Shown in pieces: positions 26,628 to 35,389 of a DNA stretch of 64,000 nucleotides. The DNA comes from Paenibacillus pini JCM 16418 (GTDB taxonomy: Bacteria; Bacillota; Bacilli; Paenibacillales; Paenibacillaceae). Position numbers and translations under genes: made by a program. The DNA lies in contig NZ_BAVZ01000005.1 in NCBI RefSeq assembly GCF_000576305.1, positions 1-64,000 of the forward strand, read 5' to 3'. Numbering within the stretch: position 1 is the first letter of the stretch; each line of letters begins with the position of its first letter. Below the pieces are notes generated by a model that was not told the DNA's origin, ran no database searches, and saw only the letters and a list, made by a program, of their open reading frames with translations.

Positions 26628-27499
26628 ATGATTATCGATTTGCATTGCCACACGAATATCTCGGACAATTCATTTAAGATTCGTGATGTCATTACGATGG
26701 CAAAGGAACAAGGGGTAACCCATTTAGCTATTACGGATCATGATACTACGGCAGGTTTGGAAGAAGCGATTCGCATAGGTACAGAGCTTGGCATTCATAT
26801 TATCCCCGGTATCGAAATATCAGCATATGATTATCAAAGAGGCACACGTGCTCACATCTTGGGTCTTTATGTGACCCCTGGTCATGAAGCATTATCCAAG
26901 TTATGTGATCCTATGATTGAGAAGCGTCATGAGGCTTCAAGGGAAATGGTGCAGCAAATTATTGAAGCAGGTTACGATATTTCTTGGGAACAGGTAGAAA
27001 TTTTTGCAGAAGGGGGTACTGGCGTATATAACAGCATATTATGCATGCATTGTTAGAACGTGGTTATACGTCAACCATTTATGGAGATTTGTATAAAAAA
27101 CTGTTTGCACGCGGAGAAGAAGGCGAGGAACAAGGAATTGCTTATGTAGAGCTTGAGTACGTCGATGCATTTGACGCCATTCTCGCAATCAGAGCAGCAG
27201 GAGGCGTACCCGTTATTGCGCATCCGAAGCAGTTTGATAACTTCGATGCAATAGCAGTTTGGAAGGAAGCGGGCCTTATGGGCATTGAGGTACGTCATCC
27301 TCTGCATGATGAAGCTACAGAAGAGAGGGCTCGCGACCTTGCGGAGCAGCTCGGACTGCTGCAAACGGGTGGCTCGGATTTCCATGGCTTTTACAGTGAA
27401 GCCAACCATAGTCCACTTGGGAGCAAGAGCCCTGGAGAGGCGCATTTACTTACATTACAAGCTGCTGTTGAGAGAAGAAATGAATGGGAGATGGAGTAA
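26628..27499 (+). pseudogene. PHP-domain phosphodiesterase (PhnP substitute) with a single-base frameshift
   Basis: The N-terminal part (26628 to about 27030) has PHP motifs DLHCHTNISDN, TDHDTTAG and PGIEIS. The C-terminal part, one base earlier in frame, continues HIMHALLERGY and holds VIAHP and TGGSDFHG. One base is missing near 27030-27032: GGTGVY then QHIMHALL implies AAACAG read as AACAG. Joined length is about 290 residues, normal for the family. In Eggerthella lenta a PHP enzyme of a C-P lyase locus opens and dephosphorylates the ribosyl cyclic phosphate. No phnP is seen here, so the same job is likely. Probably intact in the living strain. Confidence 0.88.
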
Positions 27500-27531
27500 A
27501 TATACATTAGGCTTAAAATAGCAACAAAATA

Positions 27532-27576
27532 AGGCAGTAGATCCCTTGATTCACAAGGATTCTACTGCCCTAATTT
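27532..27576. terminator. Bidirectional terminator after the phn operon
   Basis: GGCAGTAGA (27533-27541) pairs with TCTACTGCC (27561-27569), with an inner TCC-CTTG/CAAGGA stem, followed by CTAATTTTT. It separates the phn genes from the convergent tautomerase gene. Confidence 0.88.
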
Positions 27577-27593
27577 TTAAATGTAACTCCGCT

Positions 27594-27803
27594 TCATTTG
27601 TTCGAACGATCCTTCGAGATTATCTCAGAGGCCGGAGTGCCGCCAATTCCCCAGTGTGTCTTCGGAACCTCCGTGACCAATACACGGATCTTCTCCAGCG
27701 GAGAATTGAGCTCATCTGCGACTGTTTCAGTAACTCGTGCGATGAGTGACTTCACTTGCTCCGCCGATCTACCTTCCATGATGTGAATGTTCACAATGGG
27801 CAT
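27594..27803 (-). CDS. 4-oxalocrotonate tautomerase (2-hydroxymuconate tautomerase)
   Basis: 69 residues beginning MPIVNIHIMEGRS: the catalytic Pro follows the initiator Met, with Arg12 and the later IRVLVTEV strand as in XylH/DmpI. It interconverts 2-hydroxymuconate and 2-oxo-3-hexenedioate, the step before decarboxylation by the DmpH-like enzyme encoded at 40.8 kb. Encoded at the left edge of the kynurenine regulon on the same strand as the TetR regulator, 59 nt beyond it. Confidence 0.9.
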   Translation of the reverse strand: MPIVNIHIMEGRSAEQVKSLIARVTETVADELNSPLEKIRVLVTEVPKTHWGIGGTPASEIISKDRSNK

Positions 27804-27862
27804 ACCGATCCATCCTTTCAGTATAAATATGACTACGTATCAATATGAAGAGACGAAAAAAA

Positions 27863-28480
27863 TTATAAGTATAGAGCGTCGGTATACATAATCGTAATCG
27901 TTTTGGCGATTTCATCAAGAGATACTCCATGCCGATTAAAGACAATTTCCCATTGATACATTTCATTGGCATAGAACCATTGGCGTGCTACGAGTTCCGC
28001 TTTTAAATCTGAACGTGCGAGACCATGCTGCTGAGAATAAGTGATATCATTCGTAATACTCTGAATGAGCTTGTGGCGAATTTGTTCCCATTTCGCATTG
28101 ATTGCAGAAGACAGACCCATAGCTTCCGAGAAGACTTTCATCATATCTCGTTCGGATTCGGCAATTTGGAAGAAGGTATGTACTTGATCAAGGATCATTC
28201 GGCGGGCTTCTTCTTTGGATGAGGGGTAAAAGGATATATCGGCAATATCGAAAAACTTCTGCATTACATCTTCCATCAATACGATTAATAGATCATCTTT
28301 ACCGGTAAAATGCGTATAGGCCGTACCATAACCTGTATTCGCTAGTTTAATAATCTGTTTAATGGTAGTATTCTGAAACCCTTCCTGTAAAAAAATATCT
28401 CGTGCTGCTTCTAATAGTTTTTGCCGCGTCTGTTTGGATCTTAAATGTCTTCCATCTTGATTTTTTGTTGCATTTTCCAT
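27863..28480 (-). CDS. TetR-family regulator of the kynurenine/3-hydroxyanthranilate genes
   Basis: 205 residues from ATG 28480 (GAAAGG 9-10 nt upstream). The N-terminal TetR HTH (about 18-64: TRQKLLEAARDIFLQEGFQNTTIKQIIKLANTG with TAYTHF turn) is followed by an all-helical ligand domain. Divergent from the ACMSD operon. Two copies of TGACAnGGTGTCA lie in the shared intergenic region, and related palindromes precede three other units of the pathway. This makes it the likely local repressor, released by a pathway intermediate (inference). Confidence 0.85.
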   Translation of the reverse strand: MENATKNQDGRHLRSKQTRQKLLEAARDIFLQEGFQNTTIKQIIKLANTGYGTAYTHFTGKDDLLIVLMEDVMQKFFDIADISFYPSSKEEARRMILDQVHTFFQIAESERDMMKVFSEAMGLSSAINAKWEQIRHKLIQSITNDITYSQQHGLARSDLKAELVARQWFYANEMYQWEIVFNRHGVSLDEIAKTITIMYTDALYL

Positions 28481-28625
28481 TAAACATCTACCTTTCAAGG
28501 GTAAAATGGTAGTGAATTACCATCTTTTTGCGTTAGTCACATGATAACCATATCATAAAATAAAATGCAAATTTTGTTTTGTAATTGTATTTTCTATTAT
28601 ATTTTAATTTTAAGTCAATTTATAT

Positions 28626-28638
28626 TGACATGGTGTCA
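28626..28638. promoter_or_regulatory. Operator TGACATGGTGTCA (tetR/ACMSD intergenic, site 1)
   Basis: Palindrome with TGACA/TGTCA arms, placed just upstream of a TATAAT on the minus strand (28596-28601) that could serve tetR. It suits autoregulation of the TetR gene. The 28499-28851 gap otherwise holds site 2, a cre-like site and the divergent promoters. Confidence 0.75.
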
Positions 28639-28690
28639 CTATTGTCATAATATTAGATCAACTCAGAGGAATCATTCATCTAGACCGGTA

Positions 28691-28704
28691 TGTAAGCGTT
28701 TTAT
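28691..28704. promoter_or_regulatory. Cre-like site (CcpA) in the tetR/ACMSD region
   Basis: TGTAAGCGTTTTAT matches the Bacillus cre consensus TGWAARCGYTWNCW at 13 of 14 positions. It lies between the two TetR-type operators. Confidence 0.5.
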
Positions 28705-28756
28705 TATTTATTATACCGCATCTGTAGATTAAGACTATTATTTTTTTCAATAATAC

Positions 28757-28769
28757 TGACAAGGTGTCA
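28757..28769. promoter_or_regulatory. Operator TGACAAGGTGTCA (site 2, ACMSD promoter)
   Basis: Same palindrome as site 1. Its left arm forms a -35 (CTGACA, 28756-28761) with a 17-bp spacer to a poor -10 (TACTAG, 28779-28784), 68 nt before the ACMSD start. Binding here should block the ACMSD promoter. Confidence 0.78.
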
Positions 28770-28851
28770 TATTTATTCTACTAGAGAATAGAATAAGTTC
28801 GAATAATGATACGTTCGGATTGAGAGTAGATTCATGAGGAGGTTTTCGGAG

Positions 28852-29853
28852 ATGCGAATTGATATACATACTCATATTATTCCAGAATCTCTTCCTGATT
28901 TCGTTCAGAAGTATGGAGGGGAACGTTGGCCGATATTAAATAGAACTTGTACATGTGGTGCAACCATTATGGTCGCCGGGAAGCCTTTCCGTGAAGTCAC
29001 CGATCAAGTATGGAGTCCAGAAAAGCGAATTGAAGATATGGACCGTGAAGGTGTTGATATGCAGGTGTTATCTCCTATCCCTGTTACCTTCTCATACTGG
29101 GCATCCATTGCTGAAGCAGAAGAGATGGCCCATATTCAGAATAATTTCATCGCGGAGACGGTCGCACAGTATAGGACGCGTTTTGCTGGGCTTGGCACGG
29201 TTCCAATGCAGGATACAGATGCAGCGATCCGTGAAATGGATCGATGTATACATGAGCTGGGTTTAAACGGTATTGAAATTGGATCGAATATTAATGGTAA
29301 GAATCTAGATGATCCATCATTTATTGAGTTTTTTAGAATGGCTGAGCTATGGAACGTCCCTCTATTCATTCACCCATGGGAAACGATGGGCAAAGATCGT
29401 ACACCTAGACATAACCTCATGTACACGGTCGGTATGCCAAGCGAAACGGCACTAGCCGCTGCAACCTTTGCATGGAGCGGTTTAATGGAGAAATTCCCGA
29501 ATTTAAAAGTTTGCTTCGCACATGGCGGAGGTTCCTTTCCTTATCTTCTACCTAGACTCGATCAGGGATGGAATGTATGGCCACAGCTTCGTTTGACAAC
29601 ACATCCACCAAGTTACTACGCCAAGAAAATGTATTATGATTCCTTAGTATTCGATCCGCTGAATTTGAAGTTTATGATAGACCGATTTGGCCATGAGCAG
29701 ATACTGATGGGTTCTGATTATCCTTTCCTACTGAGGGAGGTTCCTCCCGGCAATGTCATTGAGCAGAGTCTAACGTTAACAGAAGAGCAACAAGCCTGCT
29801 TATGGGGCGGAAATGCAGCCAAATTCTTTCGCATTGGAGGTAGTGCAATTTGA
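28852..29853 (+). CDS. nbaD: 2-amino-3-carboxymuconate-6-semialdehyde decarboxylase (ACMSD)
   Basis: 333-residue amidohydrolase. It decarboxylates the unstable ring-opened product of 3-hydroxyanthranilate dioxygenase, steering it to 2-aminomuconate semialdehyde rather than quinolinate. Metal ligands line up with the Pseudomonas enzyme: His6 and His8 (DIHTH), His174 (FIHPW), His224 (CFAHGGG) and Asp289 (GSDYPF). Start ATG 28852 lies 9 nt after AGGAGG; the ATG at 28834 is part of the ribosome site. First gene of an operon with a polar amino-acid ABC transporter, overlapping the ATPase gene by 4 nt. Confidence 0.95.
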   Translation: MRIDIHTHIIPESLPDFVQKYGGERWPILNRTCTCGATIMVAGKPFREVTDQVWSPEKRIEDMDREGVDMQVLSPIPVTFSYWASIAEAEEMAHIQNNFIAETVAQYRTRFAGLGTVPMQDTDAAIREMDRCIHELGLNGIEIGSNINGKNLDDPSFIEFFRMAELWNVPLFIHPWETMGKDRTPRHNLMYTVGMPSETALAAATFAWSGLMEKFPNLKVCFAHGGGSFPYLLPRLDQGWNVWPQLRLTTHPPSYYAKKMYYDSLVFDPLNLKFMIDRFGHEQILMGSDYPFLLREVPPGNVIEQSLTLTEEQQACLWGGNAAKFFRIGGSAI

Positions 29854-30578
29854 TTCAATTCAGCAAAATAAATAAGCACTATGGTTCAAACCACGTCCTC
29901 AAAGATGTTGATTTAAACATCAGAGAAGGAGAGGTCGTCGTCATTATTGGACCTTCTGGCTCAGGTAAGAGTACGCTTCTACGGTGCATTAACCGATTGG
30001 AGAGCATCACATCGGGTGAGCTGAACGTTCACGGAAAGAAAGTGAATGATAAACATACGAATATTAACCAGCTTCGACAGGAGATTGGGATGGTATTTCA
30101 GCATTTTAACTTGTACCCACATAAGTCAGTTTTAGATAATATTACGCTTGCGCCCATTAAAGTAAGAGGGATGTCCAAGGCACAAGCAGATGAGCTCGCA
30201 ATGTATTACCTGGAGAAGGTAGGGATCAAAGAAAAAGCTCATGTGTATCCGTCTAATTTATCCGGTGGGCAGCAGCAGCGGGTAGCTATTGCGAGAGGTC
30301 TTGCGATGAAGCCAAAGATCATGCTCTTCGATGAGCCGACATCTGCGCTAGATCCAGAAATGGTTGGAGAAGTTTTAGATGTAATGAAAGCGCTAACAAA
30401 GGAAGGCATGACTATGGTTGTCGTTACCCATGAAATGGGCTTTGCTCGTGAAGTGGCAGATCGGGTGATATTTATGGATCAGGGCCAAATTGTTGAAGAG
30501 GGAGCGCCCGCACATTTTTTCACCAATCCAAGTGAAGACAGAGCTAGACTGTTTCTTAGTCGAATTTTGGTTCATTAA
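29850..30578 (+). CDS. Polar amino-acid ABC transporter ATP-binding protein (GlnQ-like)
   Basis: 242 residues: Walker [10 protein letters not shown], signature LSGGQQQR, Walker [16 protein letters not shown]-loop VTHEMGFA. Start is TTG 29850 in a TTGA overlap with the ACMSD stop, behind GGAGG, so the two are coupled. It drives the two permeases encoded at 31.5-32.8 kb. Being inside the ACMSD operon, the transporter probably imports an aromatic amino acid of this pathway (tryptophan, kynurenine or 3-hydroxyanthranilate). This is inference from context. Confidence 0.9.
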   Translation: MIQFSKINKHYGSNHVLKDVDLNIREGEVVVIIGPSGSGKSTLLRCINRLESITSGELNVHGKKVNDKHTNINQLRQEIGMVFQHFNLYPHKSVLDNITLAPIKVRGMSKAQADELAMYYLEKVGIKEKAHVYPSNLSGGQQQRVAIARGLAMKPKIMLFDEPTSALDPEMVGEVLDVMKALTKEGMTMVVVTHEMGFAREVADRVIFMDQGQIVEEGAPAHFFTNPSEDRARLFLSRILVH

Positions 30579-30612
30579 TAAATCGTAATGTATGTATAAG
30601 GGGGAACCAAGG

Positions 30613-31428
30613 ATGAAGAAATGGCAAAAAAACTGGGGCATTGCACTTGTATCCGTATTATTAGCAGTTAGTATGTCAGGTTGTGGAAAGAGTGATGATG
30701 CAGCGCCAGCCCTCGCAAATAAGTCAGAGAAATCCATTAAGGATATGGATAAAATCGTAGTAGGTATCGGTTCAGATGCATTTCCATTCGGATATGTCGA
30801 TACAGCAGACAAGAAGACTAAAGGATTCGACCTCGATATTGCCGCAGCGATTGTGAAGGATATTTTAGGCGCGGACGACAAAATTGAATATAAGGATGTT
30901 AACGGGAAAACAAGAATTCCAATGCTCAAAAATGGTGATATCGATATCATTGTCAAAACGATGACGATTACAGAGGATCGCAAGAAGGAAGTTGATTTCT
31001 CAGACCCTTATTTTAGCGCAGGTCAATCCCTTCTAGTCCCTAAAGGTTCAGCGATCAAGGGCATTGATGATTTGAAGGGCAAGAAGGTTATTGCTGTAAA
31101 AGGCACAAGAGATGGTAAAACCATTGAGGAAAAATCACCGGATGCTATTGTATCTGAATATGAGAACTTAGGTGAAGCATTCACGGCATTAACGACGGGT
31201 AAAGGTGATGTGCTTACAACCGATAATGCGATTCTGATGGGCCTAGCTCTTGAGAATCCAGGTTATGAACTCGTAGGCGGCGTTATTGACGACCAGCCTT
31301 GGGGAATTGCGGTAAGAAAAGGCGATAAAGAAATGCTGGATGCTGTGAACGCGTCACTCAAGAAATTAAAAGAAACAGGCGAGTATGACAAAATCTACGA
31401 AAAATGGTTGAAGCAAAAACCTGAATAA
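30613..31428 (+). CDS. Polar amino-acid ABC transporter substrate-binding lipoprotein
   Basis: 271 residues: signal peptide with lipobox MSGC (Cys24), then a family-3 solute-binding domain (IVVGIGSDAFPFGYVD, KGFDLDIAAAI, DIIVKTMTITEDRKKEVDFSDPYF). Start ATG 30613 after GGGGGAACCAAGG; ATG 30592 upstream would disrupt the signal peptide. Family members usually bind free amino acids; the exact ligand is unknown but the operon points to a kynurenine-pathway compound. Confidence 0.9.
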   Translation: MKKWQKNWGIALVSVLLAVSMSGCGKSDDAAPALANKSEKSIKDMDKIVVGIGSDAFPFGYVDTADKKTKGFDLDIAAAIVKDILGADDKIEYKDVNGKTRIPMLKNGDIDIIVKTMTITEDRKKEVDFSDPYFSAGQSLLVPKGSAIKGIDDLKGKKVIAVKGTRDGKTIEEKSPDAIVSEYENLGEAFTALTTGKGDVLTTDNAILMGLALENPGYELVGGVIDDQPWGIAVRKGDKEMLDAVNASLKKLKETGEYDKIYEKWLKQKPE

Positions 31429-31511
31429 TTTCAAGGCGTGGGGATGAAAGGCTGTCCTTTTGTCCCTACGTACCTCCTTAGTCATTCAGAAGCGAAAGAG
31501 GGCTGGAATGA

Positions 31512-32165
31512 ATGTTGGATTTCTCAATTTTGATTGACCATAAAAAAGAGTTTTTAGCCGGTTTTCTCACGACGCTTGAAGTCAGCTTACTCGCTCTTGT
31601 ACTGAGCGTAATTTTAGGGATTGTGCTAGCAGTAATGAAGATTTCTCCCCTTAAAATGCTCAAGGGTCTGGCTACTGCCTATATTGAATTTATTCAGAAT
31701 ACACCGCTGCTTATCCAAATTTTCTTTTTCTATTTCGGTTTGCCGGCAGTAGGAATTCAATTGAATCCATTCATAAGTGGAACAATTGGTTTAGCTGTTT
31801 ATTCTAGCGCTTATATTGCTGAAGCAATTCGTGCAGGTATTCAAGCGGTATCGCATGGTCAGGTGGAGGCAGGGCGCGCTTCGGGTTTAACGTACCTACA
31901 AACCATGCAGCATATTATCCTTCCACAAGCAATTAAAGTGGTTATTCCACCACTTGGAAATCAATTTCTTAATCTCGTGATGGGTTCTGCCATTCTTGGC
32001 TCTATCTCTGGGAAAGACCTGATGTATTATGGTGATATTATTGCCTCGGATACATTTGTAGTATTTGATGTTTATATTTTTGTAGCTTTATTTTATTTAA
32101 TATTGACGGTTCCACTTAGTTTATTTATTCATCATCTGGAAAGAAAACTATCAGCTAGTGACTAG
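31512..32165 (+). CDS. Polar amino-acid ABC transporter permease 1
   Basis: 217 residues with about five spans and the HisM/GlnP-type signature EAIRAGIQAVSHGQVEAGRASGLTY..IILPQA. Pairs with the next permease to form the channel for the substrate bound by the lipoprotein encoded just upstream. Confidence 0.92.
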   Translation: MLDFSILIDHKKEFLAGFLTTLEVSLLALVLSVILGIVLAVMKISPLKMLKGLATAYIEFIQNTPLLIQIFFFYFGLPAVGIQLNPFISGTIGLAVYSSAYIAEAIRAGIQAVSHGQVEAGRASGLTYLQTMQHIILPQAIKVVIPPLGNQFLNLVMGSAILGSISGKDLMYYGDIIASDTFVVFDVYIFVALFYLILTVPLSLFIHHLERKLSASD

Positions 32166-32180
32166 GAAGGAGAAGCGATC

Positions 32181-32837
32181 ATGGATTTCATAGGAGCTTA
32201 CTCGGCTAACAACCTGTTTTATCTTCTTAAAGGTTTTCTGGTCACCATTGAAGTATCTGCCTATTCAATCATCCTGGCATTTATTATAGGTACGTTAATG
32301 GGAATTATCCGATTTGCCAGAGTCCCGTTACTCTCTCAGGTTGTTGCTCTATATGTAGGTTTAATCCGCAATATACCGCTTTTACTCGTCTTTTTCTTTA
32401 TCTTCTTCGCTTTGCCAGAAGTGGGTCTGAAGACGAGTGTATTTACAGCTTCAGTAGCAGGACTCACCTTGTATGCATCTGCAATGTTATGCGAAGTGGT
32501 CCGCAGTGGTTTGAATTCGATACCCAAGGGACAAATTGAAGCAGCAAGAGCCTCGGGATTATCTTACGTGAGTACAGTGAGGTATATCGTTCTTCCACAA
32601 GCATTAAAACGAATGATTCCACCTATTATGAGTGAATGCACCTCCATCTTGAAGGGATCATCACTTGCCATTGTTATTACGTTGCCTGAAATGATGCGCA
32701 GTGCACAAATTATTTACAATTATAATGTGAAGTTTGTCATCCCCATTATCCTTATGGTGGCTATCCTTTATTTCATTGTAAATTTCACATTGTCTTTCTT
32801 TGCACGTAAGCTAGAGAAGCGTTTAACCATCAGCTAA
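32181..32837 (+). CDS. Polar amino-acid ABC transporter permease 2
   Basis: 218 residues, homologous in plan to permease 1, with the motif EVVRSGLNSIPKGQIEAARASGLSY..IVLPQALKRMIPP. It starts 15 nt after permease 1, behind GGAAGGAGAAG. Last gene of the ACMSD-transporter operon, followed by a terminator. Confidence 0.92.
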   Translation: MDFIGAYSANNLFYLLKGFLVTIEVSAYSIILAFIIGTLMGIIRFARVPLLSQVVALYVGLIRNIPLLLVFFFIFFALPEVGLKTSVFTASVAGLTLYASAMLCEVVRSGLNSIPKGQIEAARASGLSYVSTVRYIVLPQALKRMIPPIMSECTSILKGSSLAIVITLPEMMRSAQIIYNYNVKFVIPIILMVAILYFIVNFTLSFFARKLEKRLTIS

Positions 32838-32856
32838 TGCTAGCAGCTTCTGCTAA

Positions 32857-32937
32857 CATGTGCATACTCGCAGGTAAAGGTGTTTAGTGCATTAAAGAAG
32901 TAAAACACCAATGGGAGTATGCACGTGTGCCTTTTTA
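32857..32937 (+). terminator. Terminator of the ACMSD-transporter operon
   Basis: Long hairpin: ACATGTGCATACTC (32857-32870 region) pairs with GAGTATGCACGTGT (32914-32927), with an inner GGTGTTT/AAACACC stem, then CCTTTTT. Confidence 0.82.
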
Positions 32938-32948
32938 CGGCTATATCT

Positions 32949-32961
32949 CGACACCGTGTCA
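32949..32961. promoter_or_regulatory. Operator CGACACCGTGTCA upstream of the secreted beta-propeller gene
   Basis: Reverse complement TGACACGGTGTCG fits TGACAnnGTGTCA at all but one position. It lies 179 bp before the start codon at 33140 and brings this gene into the regulon. Confidence 0.7.
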
Positions 32962-33092
32962 TATTTGAAGATTGTGGAGTATGACTGTCAATCTACAAGA
33001 TGTATTCAATGAAGAGGGGGTTATATTGACGTTCTCTAGTAACCTGAGACTTTTGACATCTTAGTCCATCACAGAATTCAGGCTTTAGGTTT

Positions 33093-33106
33093 TGTAAGCG
33101 TTTCCG
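33093..33106. promoter_or_regulatory. Cre-like site upstream of the secreted beta-propeller gene
   Basis: TGTAAGCGTTTCCG matches the cre consensus TGWAARCGYTWNCW at 13 of 14 positions, 34 bp before the start codon, a position suited to CcpA roadblock or repression. Confidence 0.5.
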
Positions 33107-33139
33107 TGAAGAATTGATAGACTCAGGAGGAATATATTC

Positions 33140-35248
33140 ATGAGAAAAAGGTTAATGCAACGCTTTTTAAGTCATGCAGTTACTTTGTCTGTTGCGGTTA
33201 GTACCATGCTCATGCCAGCGATTCCTGTAATGGCAGCAGCCGAAACCGCACCAGTAACTTCAAATTCAGGTACTTTTGTTGCACCGCGTACAGGAGCTAA
33301 TGTAAATGCGCCAGATGCGGCACTACCGTATGAGAAGGATGAGAATAAGAAGCTTCTACCAGGCGAGCCAGCAGAACCAGCGGCTGGTACATGGGGCTAT
33401 GACTTGAAGACGGGAATCTTTACCCATCCGAAGCAAACCCCAGATAATGAAGGTCCCCAACCTTTTAACGGAAGCTTACCTTATCTGGATCAGAATCAAT
33501 ATATCAAGAACATGAAGGTTGAAGCGTTCTACCCGAATGTTGCAGGATACGGCCACAGCTGGCAGACTTCCTTCGACTTAGACGGACGCCGTTATCTCTA
33601 TGACTATGAGACGAATCAATATAACTTGTTTGATATTACAGATCCCAAGAATGCCAAGCTGATCAAGACCAAATGGTTCGATAGCAAGGTAGAGCATCAA
33701 TTCGGACCGTTTAACGTGAAATATAACAAGACGTTAGATAAAAACATTGCCGTTCAGTGCTATGAAGTGCCGCGCTACGGTAAAATCACCAACAAATATG
33801 AGAATCCGGCTGAAGTAAAGGCCATCAAGGATTTTCAAATGCTGCGCGGATTCCGTATATATGAGGTAAATGGACCAAACTGGACGGATTGGAAGGTACT
33901 TTCCGAGACGCCTCTAGATGGTAGCGTATATACCAAGGGAACGGTTCAACAAGGTTCAGGCTGCCAAGACATTCCAGTGTACTCAGGTGATAAATATTTA
34001 TTCGTTGCTGGAGCACCAGATGATACGTACAGCAACACCGAGTATAAGACTTACCTATATTCAGGTGCACAGCTTGCTTATGATATTTCCGATCCAACCA
34101 AACCAGTGAAGCTATCGACTTGGTCCGTGCCAGGTCAACGTAAAGGTGAAGAAGCAGACTATAACAAGAATCCGCGTGCAGGTAACAAAACGAGCTGGAT
34201 GGGCTCAAGAATGCCGCTCTTTATTCCTAAAACTGTTGAGCAGGGCGGGAAGTATGGTTATGCAGCCATGGGAGGCTTAGGCTTCTACATTGTAGATATT
34301 ACCGATCCAGCGAATATGAAGACCGTGTCCCATTTAGATATGCCTATGGCATTTACCGGCACGGAAGGCGATAACATCGATGTTTCCAAAATTGAAACGA
34401 CAGGCATGGTGTACTTCAGTGGATACCCACTAAGTGATGACTGTCATGAGCCATACAAAGAAATCTATGCGATTGACGTTCGTGATCCGTTGAACCCGAA
34501 AATCGCTAATATGATGCCGCGTCCAACACCGCCTAAAGATGCTCCATTTACGGACTTCTGTCAGCGCCGTGGTAGTTTCGGACCGAAACGCTCTGGCTAC
34601 GCAGCTATTCAGCCAGGCACACCTAGCCAACAATATATGCCTTATTCATTCTATAATGCTGGCGTACAAATCTTTGATTTGAAAGATACGAGCAAGCCAA
34701 CCATTGCTGGCTACTTTGTACCGAAGATGTCTGGTGAAGTGACAGGCGAAGATGGAACAAAGTACATGAGCGACCAATCCGATCCCGTGCATGGCACATT
34801 TGTCGAGTGGGATCGTAATCTAGTCTGGGTATTCTCAGGTCACGGTATGTATGTTCTGTCGACTTCCTTACTGGGCGACCCTGTCATGACAATGCCGAAA
34901 GCAAGTCTTCAAGTGAATAGTAAAGCCAAAGTCACATTAGAATCACAACCGTTTACTAAGGGTGGGGCTACGTTAGTTCCAATTCGTAGTGTTTTTGAGA
35001 GTCTGGGATACACCTTCGAATGGGACCCTTCGATGAAGATGGTTACAGCAAGAAAAGAAGGATCTACGATCCAGCTTCATGTGGGAAATAAAGAGGCCTT
35101 TGTTAATGGTGACAAAAAGGAAATGAAGGTTGAACCCGTGAATATGGGCGGACATGTCTACATTCCTTTGCAATTTATTGAGAGTGCAACTGGAACGAAG
35201 TCGACTTGGAATCAAGAGCAAAAGACGATCATGATGAGCACGATTTAA
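33140..35248 (+). CDS. Secreted LVIVD-type beta-propeller protein with copper-amine-oxidase-like stalk domain
   Basis: 702 residues. Signal peptide (about 1-32, cut near VMAAAE). A long repeat region (about 130-585) has LVIVD-like blades such as YDISDPTKPVKLSTW, YIVDITDPANMKTVSHLD, AIDVRDPLNPKIANMM and IFDLKDTSKPTIAGYF. A C-terminal copper-amine-oxidase-N-like domain (about 597-702, LVPIRSVFESLGYTFEWD) follows; in Paenibacillus it acts as a wall or stalk module. It has a handful of Cys residues, unusual for a secreted Firmicute protein. It carries its own regulon operator and cre site. Catalytic role unknown. Confidence 0.82.
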   Translation: MRKRLMQRFLSHAVTLSVAVSTMLMPAIPVMAAAETAPVTSNSGTFVAPRTGANVNAPDAALPYEKDENKKLLPGEPAEPAAGTWGYDLKTGIFTHPKQTPDNEGPQPFNGSLPYLDQNQYIKNMKVEAFYPNVAGYGHSWQTSFDLDGRRYLYDYETNQYNLFDITDPKNAKLIKTKWFDSKVEHQFGPFNVKYNKTLDKNIAVQCYEVPRYGKITNKYENPAEVKAIKDFQMLRGFRIYEVNGPNWTDWKVLSETPLDGSVYTKGTVQQGSGCQDIPVYSGDKYLFVAGAPDDTYSNTEYKTYLYSGAQLAYDISDPTKPVKLSTWSVPGQRKGEEADYNKNPRAGNKTSWMGSRMPLFIPKTVEQGGKYGYAAMGGLGFYIVDITDPANMKTVSHLDMPMAFTGTEGDNIDVSKIETTGMVYFSGYPLSDDCHEPYKEIYAIDVRDPLNPKIANMMPRPTPPKDAPFTDFCQRRGSFGPKRSGYAAIQPGTPSQQYMPYSFYNAGVQIFDLKDTSKPTIAGYFVPKMSGEVTGEDGTKYMSDQSDPVHGTFVEWDRNLVWVFSGHGMYVLSTSLLGDPVMTMPKASLQVNSKAKVTLESQPFTKGGATLVPIRSVFESLGYTFEWDPSMKMVTARKEGSTIQLHVGNKEAFVNGDKKEMKVEPVNMGGHVYIPLQFIESATGTKSTWNQEQKTIMMSTI

Positions 35249-35271
35249 CGATTCCTTTTGCGCTGCATAAG

Positions 35272-35305
35272 GATGACTCCTGAATAGATCAGGGGTCATC
35301 TTTTT
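35272..35305 (+). terminator. Terminator after the beta-propeller gene
   Basis: GATGACTCCTGA and TCAGGGGTCATC arms with loop ATAGA, then T5. Confidence 0.9.
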
Positions 35306-35367
35306 CAACATCTAAATTTCACGAAAATGCAGTCAGGACAAGGGTTTAGAGGTTTCAAAAATAAATA

Positions 35368-35380
35368 TGACATTAGGTCA
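35368..35380. promoter_or_regulatory. Degenerate operator TGACATTAGGTCA
   Basis: TGAC/GTCA arms with the right 13-bp length, 23 bp upstream of a full operator. Probably a second, weaker site for the same TetR regulator. Confidence 0.45.
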
Positions 35381-35389
35381 ATATTAATA

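Noticed and set aside
27830..27842. TGACTACGTATCA upstream of the tautomerase gene as a further TetR operator
   Set aside because: Right length and outer bases, but the inner arms do not pair and two consensus bases are wrong; too weak to count as a site.
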